Below, one piece after another: positions 52,847 to 61,392 of a stretch of DNA of 64,000 nucleotides. Made by a program: the position numbers and the translations under genes. Origin of the DNA: Saccharomonospora marina XMU15. GTDB taxonomy: Bacteria > Actinomycetota > Actinomycetes > Mycobacteriales > Pseudonocardiaceae. Under the pieces are notes generated by a model. The model was given only the letters and a program-made list of their open reading frames with translations, was not told where the DNA came from and made no database searches. Each line of letters starts with the position of its first letter. Positions within the stretch are counted from its first letter, which is position 1. The stretch is taken from contig NZ_CM001439.1 of the NCBI RefSeq assembly GCF_000244955.1, positions 5,575,234 to 5,639,233 of the forward strand, in the 5' to 3' direction.

Positions 52847-53898
52847 GAGCGGACCTCTCGACTGGTGGGCGTGGCCGGTCCGGGCCGGGTGCGGTGGGCG
52901 CGGGAACGGCGTTCGACGGGCAGGCGGGTCCCGCGCGAGGCAATGCGGGATTTGGGGCTGCTTTGCGACACGGTTGGACTGACTTTTTCTTCCGATGCCG
53001 CTCCCACCCTGGTCACGTTTCGTAACCTTGTGCGCCGAGTGCTGGTGGTCTGCTCGACCTGGCGCGGTTGAACTGGTGCAAGCGAGTCCGACTGTTCGGC
53101 TGACGGATCCGCAGAGACGTCCGCAGCGTCCCCTGCGAGGTAGGCGGCGAGGCGAGGCTCAGCGCGCTCACGGATCTTCGCGGTCGCCTTGTACGACATG
53201 CCCCTCGCGTATGCGGCCTCGGCCAGCGGAGTCCCACCGACGCGGGTCTCGGAAATGAGGCCCGCTTCGTCGGCGGTTATCGCGCCGGCGCGCACCGCTG
53301 CGGCGAGCACTAGGTCTGGGTGACCTTCCGGGCGTGGTGGCGGGGCAGAATTGAACACCAGGTTGCCGGCCGGGATCGGGCCGCCTACTGCTTCGTGCAG
53401 CGCCAGCCGCCCCTCCCGGTAGGCCGCGTAGTACAGCCGCGCAAGGATCGCTGGCCGGACCAGATCGACCTCGTGCAGCGCGTGTAGGAAGCCCGTCAGC
53501 ACGGCAGCGTTGAGGTCATGGGTGTCGCCGGTGAACCGGCGGGTCACGATCGCCGCAACCCGTAGCAGCACCGGTAGCGCCAGGCCGACACACGCCACAG
53601 TCCAGGCACCACCGTCTGCACGGGCGCGGGTGATCAGATGTGCCCACGCCGTGTCCCGCGTGACCTGAGTGCAGTCCTTCGCAAGCAGCAACGTGCCGAG
53701 CTCGTCCAGCGGCACCGGACGCGGGGGCAACCCCGGTATCTCGCGGCCGTCGATGCTGACCGGATCCGGCCCGGTCACCAGCCACGCGAAGCTCGACCGT
53801 GCCATCGCGAACACGTCGGAGTCTTTGACGAAAGCAGGATTGTCGCGCAGGTAGAAGCCGTGTTCGTGAACCTCATTTTCACGCGAAGACAAATCCAT
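52837..53898 (-). CDS. Hypothetical ICE protein with C-terminal helix-turn-helix-like segment
   Basis: The 353-residue protein starts at MDLSSRENEVHEHGFYLRD (AGGGAG upstream), has a hydrophobic segment near residues 100-117, and a C-terminal segment GGTPLAEAAYARGMSYKATAKIRERAEPRLAAYL that resembles a sigma-region-4/HTH fold, then a basic tail. It is the first gene of the conjugation block and may be its regulator. I do not recognise a named family. Its last bases overlap the start of the pilin-like gene by 10. Confidence 0.65.
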   Translation of the reverse strand: MDLSSRENEVHEHGFYLRDNPAFVKDSDVFAMARSSFAWLVTGPDPVSIDGREIPGLPPRPVPLDELGTLLLAKDCTQVTRDTAWAHLITRARADGGAWTVACVGLALPVLLRVAAIVTRRFTGDTHDLNAAVLTGFLHALHEVDLVRPAILARLYYAAYREGRLALHEAVGGPIPAGNLVFNSAPPPRPEGHPDLVLAAAVRAGAITADEAGLISETRVGGTPLAEAAYARGMSYKATAKIRERAEPRLAAYLAGDAADVSADPSAEQSDSLAPVQPRQVEQTTSTRRTRLRNVTRVGAASEEKVSPTVSQSSPKSRIASRGTRLPVERRSRAHRTRPGPATPTSREVRSCD

Positions 53899-54357
53899 GA
53901 CAGCTCCCTGAGAGATCGGACAATCAAGTGAGCTGCCAGCAAGCCACCGAAGGCGCCTCAAGACCGAAACAAAGACGCCTCGACACCGTTTCCGAATTAC
54001 ATCAAAGGCGCCTCAAACCATCAGCCTTCCGATCAAGGAAGGAGCGGATGCCCACAACGCCGCTGATCTCCGAGGCACTCAGAACATGGCAGTGAGCTGG
54101 CACGACGTTCCTTGAGGCGGTATCGCCGCGCGGTGGCGTCGTCGAGGACGGGAACCGATTCAGGCTAGTCGAGACGTTCTGCGACCGAAGAACAAAGGCC
54201 GCGTCTCCACTGAACTCGAAAGCCTTTATCGAAAAAAGGTCTTGTAAATCTCTTGGCGGGAACGTGTCGCAAATCGAGGGTTGTCCCGGTATTGCTCCAC
54301 GACAGCACATACCAAGCCGTGCGCAACCCGGCTGTTCTCGTCCGAGGAGGACCTCTC
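53899..54357. promoter_or_regulatory. Divergent control region of the ICE with iteron-like repeats
   Basis: This 459-base gap lies between the two divergent ICE halves. AGGCGCCTCA at 53951-53960 is repeated exactly at 54006-54015, with a degenerate copy AGACGCCTCG at 53973-53982 and an inverted TTGAGGCGG at 54112-54120. Spacings of 22 and 33 bases are near two and three helical turns, suggesting binding of one protein to the same DNA face. It may be a promoter/operator, a replication origin or oriT; I see no coding sequence. Confidence 0.55.
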
Positions 54358-55446
54358 ATGGCCCACCGCCCGCAGTCCCCGGATGGCCGTCCCGGTCGCC
54401 GCGGAGGCTCGGCTCGTCCGCCGCGCACCCGGCGCGGAGGCGACCGCGCACCCTATCCCGGAGCGCAAGCGCGAACCACCGGTGAAGGTGCCAGCGAGAC
54501 CTCCGCGAACTTGCGTCCCGGGGACAAGTCGAGACCATCGCGTCGGCGCACAGCAACCGCATCCTCAGCACCGACTCCTGTCACAGTGTGGACGTGCGGA
54601 CCGGACCCGATCGACTCACATGCGGCATGGCCGACACCGATCGTGGAAACCATTACGGCGGCATTCACCACACCCGGCGCCCACGTGGTCCTCGTCGATC
54701 TCAGCACTACGTGGGCTACGGTCCGAACCCCCGGCGCCGATGGTGCTACGGCGCCAAGCGAGTCGGCGTTGATGGCGGCACACGAGGCGGTGCGCGCGCT
54801 CGACCGCACCGCCGACACGCTCACCTTTGGCACGTGCGCTGAGGTCCACACCCTGTCGTCGAAACCTTTCTGGGCAGGCATGGTTACCGACTCCGGCAAC
54901 CCGCCCGCAGCCCTCACCGAGTCTTCTCCGACGCCGGTGCCCGCCGGTACTGTCAGCGGTTCAGGTGCGCCGGATACCAACGCCGCTGAGCGTGCGGATC
55001 TGGTGGTCGTGTCGTTGCCCGCCGACGCCGCCGAGACTGTTTCACTAGACCGTCTCGCGCTGCTAGCGGCGGACCGGCTGCGGCAGGGCGGCATCTTCGC
55101 GGTGTACACACACAGTGACTGGAGCGAAGGCCGGTTGGTCGACCCAACTGGCGCGATCGTTGCCGCCTGCCAGCACGCGGACCTGCTCTACCTTCAGCAC
55201 ATCGTCACCCTGCACACCCCGATACGAGACGGTCGTCTGCACGCCACGCCGAACGCGGCAGTAGCTGCCGACTACGACCGCACCTGCCATCGCGCGACCG
55301 CACGCGGACTGCCCACACCACACCTACGCGTGCATGGCGATGTCCTTGTCTTCGCGCAGCCTGTCGACTCCCGTACAGCGCCGCCCGGGACCGGTTCGGC
55401 CGTCGCAACGCACGAGCGCGCGCCCCGATCGCCAGGCAGCCGGTAA
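54358..55446 (+). CDS. Hypothetical ICE protein, possible degenerate methyltransferase-like fold
   Basis: The 362-residue protein has ~70 residues of basic, Pro/Arg-rich disordered N-terminus, then an alpha/beta region with a strand-loop typical of Rossmann folds (GAHVVLVDLSTTW), a later ADLVVVSLPAD strand, and LLAADRLRQGGIFAVYTHSDW, reminiscent of class I methyltransferase motif order without a GxGxG loop. GAGGAGG precedes the ATG. The next gene is a DNA methyltransferase, so it may assist it. Assignment is tentative. Confidence 0.6.
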   Translation: MAHRPQSPDGRPGRRGGSARPPRTRRGGDRAPYPGAQARTTGEGASETSANLRPGDKSRPSRRRTATASSAPTPVTVWTCGPDPIDSHAAWPTPIVETITAAFTTPGAHVVLVDLSTTWATVRTPGADGATAPSESALMAAHEAVRALDRTADTLTFGTCAEVHTLSSKPFWAGMVTDSGNPPAALTESSPTPVPAGTVSGSGAPDTNAAERADLVVVSLPADAAETVSLDRLALLAADRLRQGGIFAVYTHSDWSEGRLVDPTGAIVAACQHADLLYLQHIVTLHTPIRDGRLHATPNAAVAADYDRTCHRATARGLPTPHLRVHGDVLVFAQPVDSRTAPPGTGSAVATHERAPRSPGSR

Positions 55447-55511
55447 CCCCACAACTAACCCATTCACTTCAGCACTTGCCGGCCGCCCTGTACTCGAAAG
55501 GCGTCGTACTT

Positions 55512-56651
55512 ATGTCCCACCAGCACTTGCCGACCTCCACCAACACCGCCGGTACCGGCAGTGTCGTCGAACACGGTGACGAACCAACCATGCCCATTGC
55601 CAGTGCACTCATAGACACACTGGACGCCGCTGCCGATCCCACCACGGCAGCGGCCCAAACACCGACCGAAGGCGACCCGCCGGGCGCGACCGGTGCCACC
55701 GACACCTGCGAGCTGCCACTGTCGGTGTGGGCAACCGCGCAAGCCTCTCCGGCCGGGCAGCGCAAGGGCCGCTACGTGGCCGACTCGACCGCGCACCCGG
55801 CGAAGATGCTCCCCGCCGTTGCGGCGCACGCCATCCACCAGTACACGCGTCCTGGAGAGCTGGTGTTCGACCCGATGGCAGGGTCAGGCACCACGCTGGT
55901 GGAGGCGATTGACGCCGGGCGCCGCGCGATCGGCGTCGAGTACGAACCGCACTGGGTCGGCATCGCGCGCGCCAACCTTGATTTGGCCCGGCAACGAGGT
56001 CACGACCACGACGCGGAGGTTGTGCACGGCGACGCTCGCCAACTGCCATTCCTACTGCCCGAGAAGTACCGGGGACAGGTCGCGCTGGTGGTGACCTCTC
56101 CCCCGTACGGGCCGTCCACCCACGGGCAGGTCGTCACCGCCGCGACCGACTCACCGGACGGGAAGGTACACAAGTTCCATCACCGCTACGGCTCCGCACT
56201 CGACCGGGGCAATCTGGCCAACGTCGGCCACCACCGACTCCTCGCTGGTTTCACCCGCATCCTCGCCGGCTGCGCGGCCGTACTGCGCCCGGGCGGGCAC
56301 GTCGCGATCACCGTGCGACCGTGGCGCGAGCACTCCGAACTGATCGACCTGCCCTCGCAGATCGTCGCCTGCGCCCGGGCAGCCGGGCTGGTACCGGTCG
56401 AGCGTTGCGTGGCGCTACTGGCCCGGGTTGCCGACCGCCAGCTGGTTGCCCGCGGCAGCTTCTTCCAACGGGACTTCATCCGCAAACAGCGCGAGCAAGG
56501 ATTGCCGCTTCACCTCATCGCGCACGAGGACGTGGTCGTGCTCCGCAAATCGCTTGTACCCCGCAGCGCCTCGGTCCTGACGTCACCGAATCACGGTCAC
56601 GCCGCCTCGCGCGACGGTGAGCTCGAGCGTAGCGGACGGTGGCAGGAGTGA
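55512..56651 (+). CDS. DNA methyltransferase (N4-cytosine/N6-adenine type)
   Basis: The 379-residue protein has motif I FDPMAGSGTTLVEAI (SAM loop) near residue 118, with a GVEYEP motif II after it, and the catalytic TSPPYG (motif IV) near residue 198. Motif I before motif IV gives the alpha/gamma-type order, and the SPPY form favours N4-cytosine. A C-terminal block VALLARVADRQLVARGSFFQRDF is typical of ICE-borne enzymes. No restriction partner is adjacent. GAAAGG lies upstream of the ATG at 55512. Confidence 0.88.
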   Translation: MSHQHLPTSTNTAGTGSVVEHGDEPTMPIASALIDTLDAAADPTTAAAQTPTEGDPPGATGATDTCELPLSVWATAQASPAGQRKGRYVADSTAHPAKMLPAVAAHAIHQYTRPGELVFDPMAGSGTTLVEAIDAGRRAIGVEYEPHWVGIARANLDLARQRGHDHDAEVVHGDARQLPFLLPEKYRGQVALVVTSPPYGPSTHGQVVTAATDSPDGKVHKFHHRYGSALDRGNLANVGHHRLLAGFTRILAGCAAVLRPGGHVAITVRPWREHSELIDLPSQIVACARAAGLVPVERCVALLARVADRQLVARGSFFQRDFIRKQREQGLPLHLIAHEDVVVLRKSLVPRSASVLTSPNHGHAASRDGELERSGRWQE

Positions 56652-56812
56652 GCACGCTCGTGCACTGCTGCAGCTGGGACGCCCGATACCGGCGTCCTGT
56701 CGCCGCCCGACACACCATCGCCTGCCACCGCTGCACACTGCCGAACGCTGCCTCTGATCGACGGGCCGCAGGCACACGGGGTGCACCATGCCTGACCGTG
56801 TGCCGGCCGTAG
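56648..56812 (+). CDS. Possible small Cys-rich protein (54 residues)
   Basis: GTG at 56648 overlaps the methyltransferase stop (GTGA), and AGGA lies just upstream. The product contains HCCSW and CHRC, a possible zinc knuckle, and ends with a TAG 25 bases inside the next gene. Overlapping coupled starts on both sides argue for a gene; short length and lack of homology argue against. Confidence 0.35.
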   Translation: MSTLVHCCSWDARYRRPVAARHTIACHRCTLPNAASDRRAAGTRGAPCLTVCRP

Positions 56813-57444
56813 CCGATCTGCTGCGGTTCATCGACACCGAAGGACCCGTGCTCGGATCGCTGTGCACGGGCATGGCCGGGCTCGACCCCGGTGTCGCGGC
56901 CGCGCTCGGTGGCCGGATTGCCTGGTACTGCGAGGTCGACCCGCACGCGTCCGCGATTCTCGCCGCTCACGTGCCGGACGCACCAAACCTCGGTGACCTC
57001 CGCGCTGTCGATTTCACCGCCATCGAGACCGTCGACGTGCTCACGGCGGGATTTCCGTGTCAGGACATCTCCGCGGCCGGTCGGCGCGCGGCTATCGAGA
57101 AAGGTGCTCGCAGTGGACTGTGGCACACCATCCTGGACGTCATTCGCCTACTGGGACCCCGGCTCGTCGTCGTGGAGAACGTCGCCGCCCTCCGATGGCG
57201 AAACGGCGGCCTCGACCGCGTACTCGCAGACTTGGCCGAAGCGGGGTATGACGCGGTCTGGCGTTGCTTACGAGCCGCCGACATCGGCGCCGCCCACCGC
57301 CGCGAACGCGTGTTCTTGTGTACCGTCCCCGGCGCGGGACGGGATGCGGATGATGCCCACTCCGCAGGCCCGCGACGGCGAACCCCGCGGCCCGGTCGAT
57401 CCAGCACACAGGCGTGCGGGCGGGCATCAGGTGAACCTCAATGA
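56788..57444 (+). CDS. C5-cytosine DNA methyltransferase, catalytic N-terminal part (split gene)
   Basis: The 218 residues contain motif I (GSLCTGMAGLD), motif IV with the catalytic Cys (TAGFPCQDISAAG), motif VI (VVENVAAL) and motif VIII (AAHRRERVF). Homology then leaves this frame near 57330: the rest continues one frame over (57347-57892) and then at 57889-58105. The product made from this frame has an unrelated ~30-residue tail. The catalytic core is closely similar to the intact C5 methyltransferase at 59052. Confidence 0.85.
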   Translation: MPDRVPAVADLLRFIDTEGPVLGSLCTGMAGLDPGVAAALGGRIAWYCEVDPHASAILAAHVPDAPNLGDLRAVDFTAIETVDVLTAGFPCQDISAAGRRAAIEKGARSGLWHTILDVIRLLGPRLVVVENVAALRWRNGGLDRVLADLAEAGYDAVWRCLRAADIGAAHRRERVFLCTVPGAGRDADDAHSAGPRRRTPRPGRSSTQACGRASGEPQ

Positions 57445-57892
57445 CGCGGTCGACTCGGTCGTCCGACAGACTCAGTTGCTGCCAACACCGACGGCGGCGG
57501 ACGCGAAGAACTGCACCCACACGACCCATGACGGCGGACCATCTCTTCCTGACCACGCCCGCGCGCTTGACACACTGACATCCCCTGCGGACGCAACATG
57601 CTGCGCGGCAACGCAAATTCGGGGGATGCGTAGCTGTCTTTCCCCTGGTGCGCGGGGCCCAATACCGACGCCGACCGCGCACGACGGTTCTTCCAACGCA
57701 ATCTCCACTACGTCACGACAAGGAGGCCCGTCTCGCGTGGACACCCCACGACTGCTGCCGACCCCGCGGGCGACCGACGGTACCAAGGGCTGTCCCGCCC
57801 AGCGCGGCTCGAAGGGCGATCTGATGCTGCCCTCGGTCGTCATCGCCGTCACCACGCCCCACCGAAGCCCGCGCGCGGAAGAAGGTGAGTGA
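57347..57892 (+). pseudogene. Middle segment of the split C5 methyltransferase
   Basis: Frame +1 relative to the catalytic part: MPTPQARDGEPRGP, QVNLNDAV, QLLPTPTAADAKNC, LPTPRATDGTKGCPAQRGSKGDLMLPSVV. Repeated (L)PTPxAxD motifs are characteristic of the variable region in phage-type C5 methyltransferases between motif VIII and the C-terminal motifs. It ends in TGA overlapping the GTG of the third part. A one-base indel near 57330-57350 could join it to the catalytic part. Confidence 0.6.
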
Positions 57893-58105
57893 CCGTGGCA
57901 ATCGCCAACGCACCATGCGCCCGCCGCATCGCACGCGGTGAACCCGGGCCCGCGACATGGGGCGACTACGCCGCCACCGTGCACCGCTGGAACCTCATCA
58001 CCGGCCGACCCGCTCCATACCCGACTCAGCCCGGGCGGCACGGACGACCCGCACTCGCGCCGCCATTCGTCGAATGGCTCATGGGGCTTTCCGTCGAGCT
58101 CCCAA
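57889..58105 (+). pseudogene. C-terminal segment of the split C5 methyltransferase, truncated
   Basis: The segment starts with GTG overlapping the previous TGA: TWGDYAATVHRWNLITGRPAPYPTQPGRHGRPALAPPFVEWLMGLS, homologous to WGQYEAAIRRWEAILGRSAPHPTEPGRHGRPVLSGRFVEFLMGL of the second enzyme. The final motifs IX/X (with LGNGVVP in the second copy) are missing: after about 58100 the frame runs antisense to the TIGR02391 gene. It looks cut by acquisition of that gene. Confidence 0.7.
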
Positions 58106-58233
58106 ATGATCACGAGGTCTCACTGGTCTCGTTTGCCCAGCCGAGAGGGCATGCCGTTCGTCAATGTTCGTGCGCGACATGTGTTGCGGACCGTTGGAGC
58201 GAGGGTCGTGTGGCGTCGGCGGTGCCGCGACGG

Positions 58234-58974
58234 TCATGGGGCTTGTTCGACGTCGCACTCGTCGATCCAGCGGGCGAGAACGCTGAGGGCGGCGAGTTGT
58301 TCGAGTGCCTTCTGCTCGTCCCAGTCGGCTCCGTGTTCGTGCGCAGCGGGGTTACGGATGCCGGCGAAACACCCCTCGGCGAACGGCCGCAGCGCCCGGT
58401 TACGACTCTTGACTGTTTGGTCGTTAGGATCACCGGGCAGTCGCAGGTATTTCTGACCGGACTTCGCCTTGTCGGTGAAGACCTGGTTCATCAGGTCGTT
58501 GTCCGCGATATCGCGGCGCCCCACCTCGTCCTGCGTGTGGGCGTTGATGGCTGTCGCGGCGGCCCGGACGGCCTCGCGGTGGTGCTTGCTGTCCCAGAAC
58601 GTGCGGGCGGCATCCCAGACCCATGGATGGAACTGGTCGGCCGGAAGGGTCGGAGCGTCGGGTGCGAGATTGGCAGCCCATTCGTCCATGCGATCGAGAA
58701 TGCCGAGCCCGCGTTGCGCGGCGGCACGAGCGTCTTCCTTGCCGCCCATCGTCTCGAACTTGAACTCGGCCAGGGTGGGGTCGAGATGCTTGAGTACTTC
58801 CTTCACGGTTGGCTCACGCTGCCGAAGTTCGTTCAATGCTGCCGTCCGCGGACCAACGATGCGGGCAGTGCGCGGCCCGGTGGGTGCTATGCCAGGCGGA
58901 CCCTGCAAGGAGAAGTACTTTTCAAGCAGCGCCAGATACTCGGTGAGCTGGTCGCGCATCCACTGCCGGTTCAT
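58234..58974 (-). CDS. TIGR02391/Ymh-like protein with a HEPN-type RNxxxH motif
   Basis: The 246-residue protein has an N-terminal helical region, then the Ymh-type domain: FHPWVWDAARTFWDSKHHREAVRAAATAINAHTQDEVGR, LMNQVF, GQKYLRLPGDPN and FAEGCFAGIRNPAAHEH. RNPAAH fits the HEPN ribonuclease motif RNxxxH. Family members occur in mobile and defence contexts. Here the gene is antisense between two C5 methyltransferase genes and seems to have replaced the 3' end of the first. The role is probably an abortive-infection or addiction effector; this is inference. Confidence 0.8.
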   Translation of the reverse strand: MNRQWMRDQLTEYLALLEKYFSLQGPPGIAPTGPRTARIVGPRTAALNELRQREPTVKEVLKHLDPTLAEFKFETMGGKEDARAAAQRGLGILDRMDEWAANLAPDAPTLPADQFHPWVWDAARTFWDSKHHREAVRAAATAINAHTQDEVGRRDIADNDLMNQVFTDKAKSGQKYLRLPGDPNDQTVKSRNRALRPFAEGCFAGIRNPAAHEHGADWDEQKALEQLAALSVLARWIDECDVEQAP

Positions 58975-59051
58975 GCAGCGACTGTAGGTGACCCTTCGAG
59001 CCCACCTGCCGCGATGGGCGCCGTAGTGGTGCCCGAACCGAGGTGGTCTCG

Positions 59052-59948
59052 ATGAACACGGCGAGTCCAGTGATCGGTTCCTTGTGCACCGGCTATGGCG
59101 GCCTGGACATGGGAGCGCTGACCGCGTTCGGCGATGGCCGCATCGCCTGGGTGGCCGACCCGGATCCGCACGTGCGCACGGTGCTTGCCGCACGGTGGCC
59201 GGACGTGCCGAACCTGGGCGACATCCGAGAGGTCGACTGGTCGGCCGTCGAGCCGGTAGACGTGGTCACGGCGGGGTTCCCCTGCCAGGACATCTCGGCG
59301 GCTGGGCGGCGGGCAGGCATCCGCACCGGCACCCGCAGCGGCTTGTGGCATCACGTCGCCCGCGCGATCGGCTCGCTGCGGCCCGCGCTGGTTGTGGTGG
59401 AGAACGTCGCGGCGTTGCGCTGGCGCGCCGGAGGGCTCGACATCGTGCTCGGCGACTTGGCCGACGCCGGCTACGCCTGCGTGTGGAACAGCGTCCGCGC
59501 CAGCGATGTCGGCGCCGCTCACCGCCGAGAGAGGGTCTTCATCCTCGCCTGGCCGCAGGACAACTCGGCGAACGCTGCGTCAGGCACGCGGGCCGGCAGC
59601 CGCTCCGGTGACGCGGCGACGGTCTCATGGGGCCAGTACGAAGCCGCGATCCGGCGATGGGAAGCAATCCTGGGCAGGTCTGCGCCGCATCCGACCGAGC
59701 CCGGCCGGCATGGCAGGCCGGTGTTGTCCGGCCGCTTCGTCGAGTTCCTGATGGGCCTCGACGATGGCTTTGTGTCCGGTCTGGACATTCCACGAACCGC
59801 GCAACTGCGGGTCCTGGGGAATGGGGTCGTGCCACGGCAGGCGTCCCACGCGATCCGCGCGTTGCTGGCTGACCGCGCGGCCGACGTCGGCCGCGATCGC
59901 GACGGGAGCGGGCGGCATGACCGAGTCGACATGCACCTCGGCTATTGA
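59052..59948 (+). CDS. C5-cytosine DNA methyltransferase, intact
   Basis: The 298-residue enzyme has motif I GSLCTGYGGLDMG, motif IV TAGFPCQDISAAG, motif VI VVVENVAALRWR, motif VIII VGAAHRRERVF, a short target-recognition region, and motifs IX-X (PRTAQLRVLGNGVVPRQASHAIR). It is shorter than most because the variable spacer is small. The ATG at 59052 has CGAGGTGG upstream; a GTG at 59043 is possible. It is divergent from the TIGR02391 gene. No cognate restriction endonuclease is visible. Confidence 0.9.
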   Translation: MNTASPVIGSLCTGYGGLDMGALTAFGDGRIAWVADPDPHVRTVLAARWPDVPNLGDIREVDWSAVEPVDVVTAGFPCQDISAAGRRAGIRTGTRSGLWHHVARAIGSLRPALVVVENVAALRWRAGGLDIVLGDLADAGYACVWNSVRASDVGAAHRRERVFILAWPQDNSANAASGTRAGSRSGDAATVSWGQYEAAIRRWEAILGRSAPHPTEPGRHGRPVLSGRFVEFLMGLDDGFVSGLDIPRTAQLRVLGNGVVPRQASHAIRALLADRAADVGRDRDGSGRHDRVDMHLGY

Positions 59949-59955
59949 CGTGCGC

Positions 59956-61392
59956 TCACGGCCGGGCCGGGAAGTGCTTGAGCAGGAACCGCGCGAGCGC
60001 GGTGCACAGCTGCATCCGGATGCGCGCTTCGTCCGCGTTGGACAGGCCAGGGTGCGGGCCGTTGGAGTGCAGGATGTTCCAGATGCCGTGGAGCATGCGT
60101 CCGCCGTCGTTCTCGGGCAACGGCTGGCCGACCACAGCTGGCGGTCGACCACCCGGGGTGTAGAGGGTGTTGATGGCCGCGCCGCCTTGCCCCGATCGTC
60201 CGTTGTCTGTGTAGCCGGTGTGGTCGGCTGCGAGGTGCTTGACCAGGCTCTCGACCATGTTGCGGAGTTGTCGGTTCGAGGCGGGGTGGTCCTGGTCGGT
60301 GAAGTTGTCCACGGCCGACCGGTAGTGCACGAGCGCTTCGGTGTATCCCCGTTGGTCCAGCTCAGCTTCCAGCGCGGTGATCTCGGTACCCACCGGAACC
60401 GCGTCCGGGTCGATGGGCAGCAGCCGACATTCGCGGTTGCCGTGCAGGTCGGGATCACCAACTCGAAGCTCGTAGCCGTCGCTGAGCAGCGACTCGTGCA
60501 ACGCGGACAATGTCGATTCTGCGTAGCCGCGCCGAGCCACGCGCTCTGCCCCGAGCCGAACGATCTCCAAAAGGGCATCGTGCGCCTCCCGATTGCCGGT
60601 CCTGGCTTGTTCGTGGGCCGCCAGCAGCGGAGTGCGCAACGTCTCTTGCCTGTTGGGGCCGGAGGTTCCGTGGTCGATCAGTTCCGTCGGGTCCAACTCG
60701 GCGGCCTCGTAAAGACCGGACTGCATCAGCAGATCTCGCAGGTCGGACTTGCTCAGGTAGCTGTTTCCGGCCGCCGTGATGAGGTGTCCCAAGGTTCTGG
60801 TCGACAAGGTGTTCACACCGGTCAGTATCGCTCCGGCGAGCGGGGATGTTGCACCTGGGATTCTGTTGAGCTCGGCCATGAGCCGCCGGTTGGTTTCGCG
60901 GGCGGCGGCGAGTTCTTCGTCGCGTTCTTCGAGTGCGCGGGTGAGGTCGAGGACGGTCTGGCGTTGCTTGTCGATCTCGGCTTGCAGGGCGGCGGCGTTG
61001 GTGGGTGCGCCGAGCCCGCCGCGTTCGAAGGCTTGTTGGCCGATGAGGTCGGAAAGCCGGTCCTCCAGGTCGCGGATGTGCTGGGCCTGCCAGTGGTTCT
61101 GGGCGCGCAGGTTGGCGTTCTCGGCCAGCACCGAGCGGTGGCTGATCGCGGTGGACGCGGGCGACGGTGCTGTGAGCGCCCGGCTGGCGGCGTCGAGCAC
61201 GGCCGCGTGCAGGTCGGAGTGGCGGTGGATGAACGACCGGTGCAGGCGTGCCTGCGCCGCGACCGCCGAGATGGTGATCTCGGAGCCATCGGCCGTCATG
61301 TCGGCCAGCGCTTGGTGCACCCGCTGCTGGCGGTGGTTGACGTCGCGCCGGCGGGCCTTGGCCAGCGCCGTGGGCGTGGTGGGTTCGGTCAT
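59956..61392 (-). CDS. Fusion of a DUF6262/TnpC-like N-terminus with an Abi/TIGR02391-like C-terminus
   Basis: The 478-residue protein has three parts. Residues 1-62 form a helix-turn-helix region (TALAKARRRDVNHRQQRVHQALADMTADGSEITISAVAAQARLHRSFIHRH) like the N-terminus of DUF6262/TnpC proteins of Tn554-type elements. Residues ~88-170 are coiled coil. The C-terminal half (~205-478; LRDLLMQSGLYEAAELDP, RRGYAESTLSALHESL, NRQLRNMVESLVKHLA, IWNILHSNGPHPGLSNADEARIRMQLCTALARFLLKHF) resembles abortive-infection/TIGR02391-type proteins. The domain calls are by eye. Convergent with the methyltransferase, it ends 8 bases from that gene's stop. Confidence 0.7.
   Translation of the reverse strand: MTEPTTPTALAKARRRDVNHRQQRVHQALADMTADGSEITISAVAAQARLHRSFIHRHSDLHAAVLDAASRALTAPSPASTAISHRSVLAENANLRAQNHWQAQHIRDLEDRLSDLIGQQAFERGGLGAPTNAAALQAEIDKQRQTVLDLTRALEERDEELAAARETNRRLMAELNRIPGATSPLAGAILTGVNTLSTRTLGHLITAAGNSYLSKSDLRDLLMQSGLYEAAELDPTELIDHGTSGPNRQETLRTPLLAAHEQARTGNREAHDALLEIVRLGAERVARRGYAESTLSALHESLLSDGYELRVGDPDLHGNRECRLLPIDPDAVPVGTEITALEAELDQRGYTEALVHYRSAVDNFTDQDHPASNRQLRNMVESLVKHLAADHTGYTDNGRSGQGGAAINTLYTPGGRPPAVVGQPLPENDGGRMLHGIWNILHSNGPHPGLSNADEARIRMQLCTALARFLLKHFPARP

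Noticed and set aside
57889-59055. A 388-residue continuous frame starting in the methyltransferase tail
   Set aside because: Only the first ~70 residues have homology; the rest is antisense to the TIGR02391 gene and is not a real fusion.
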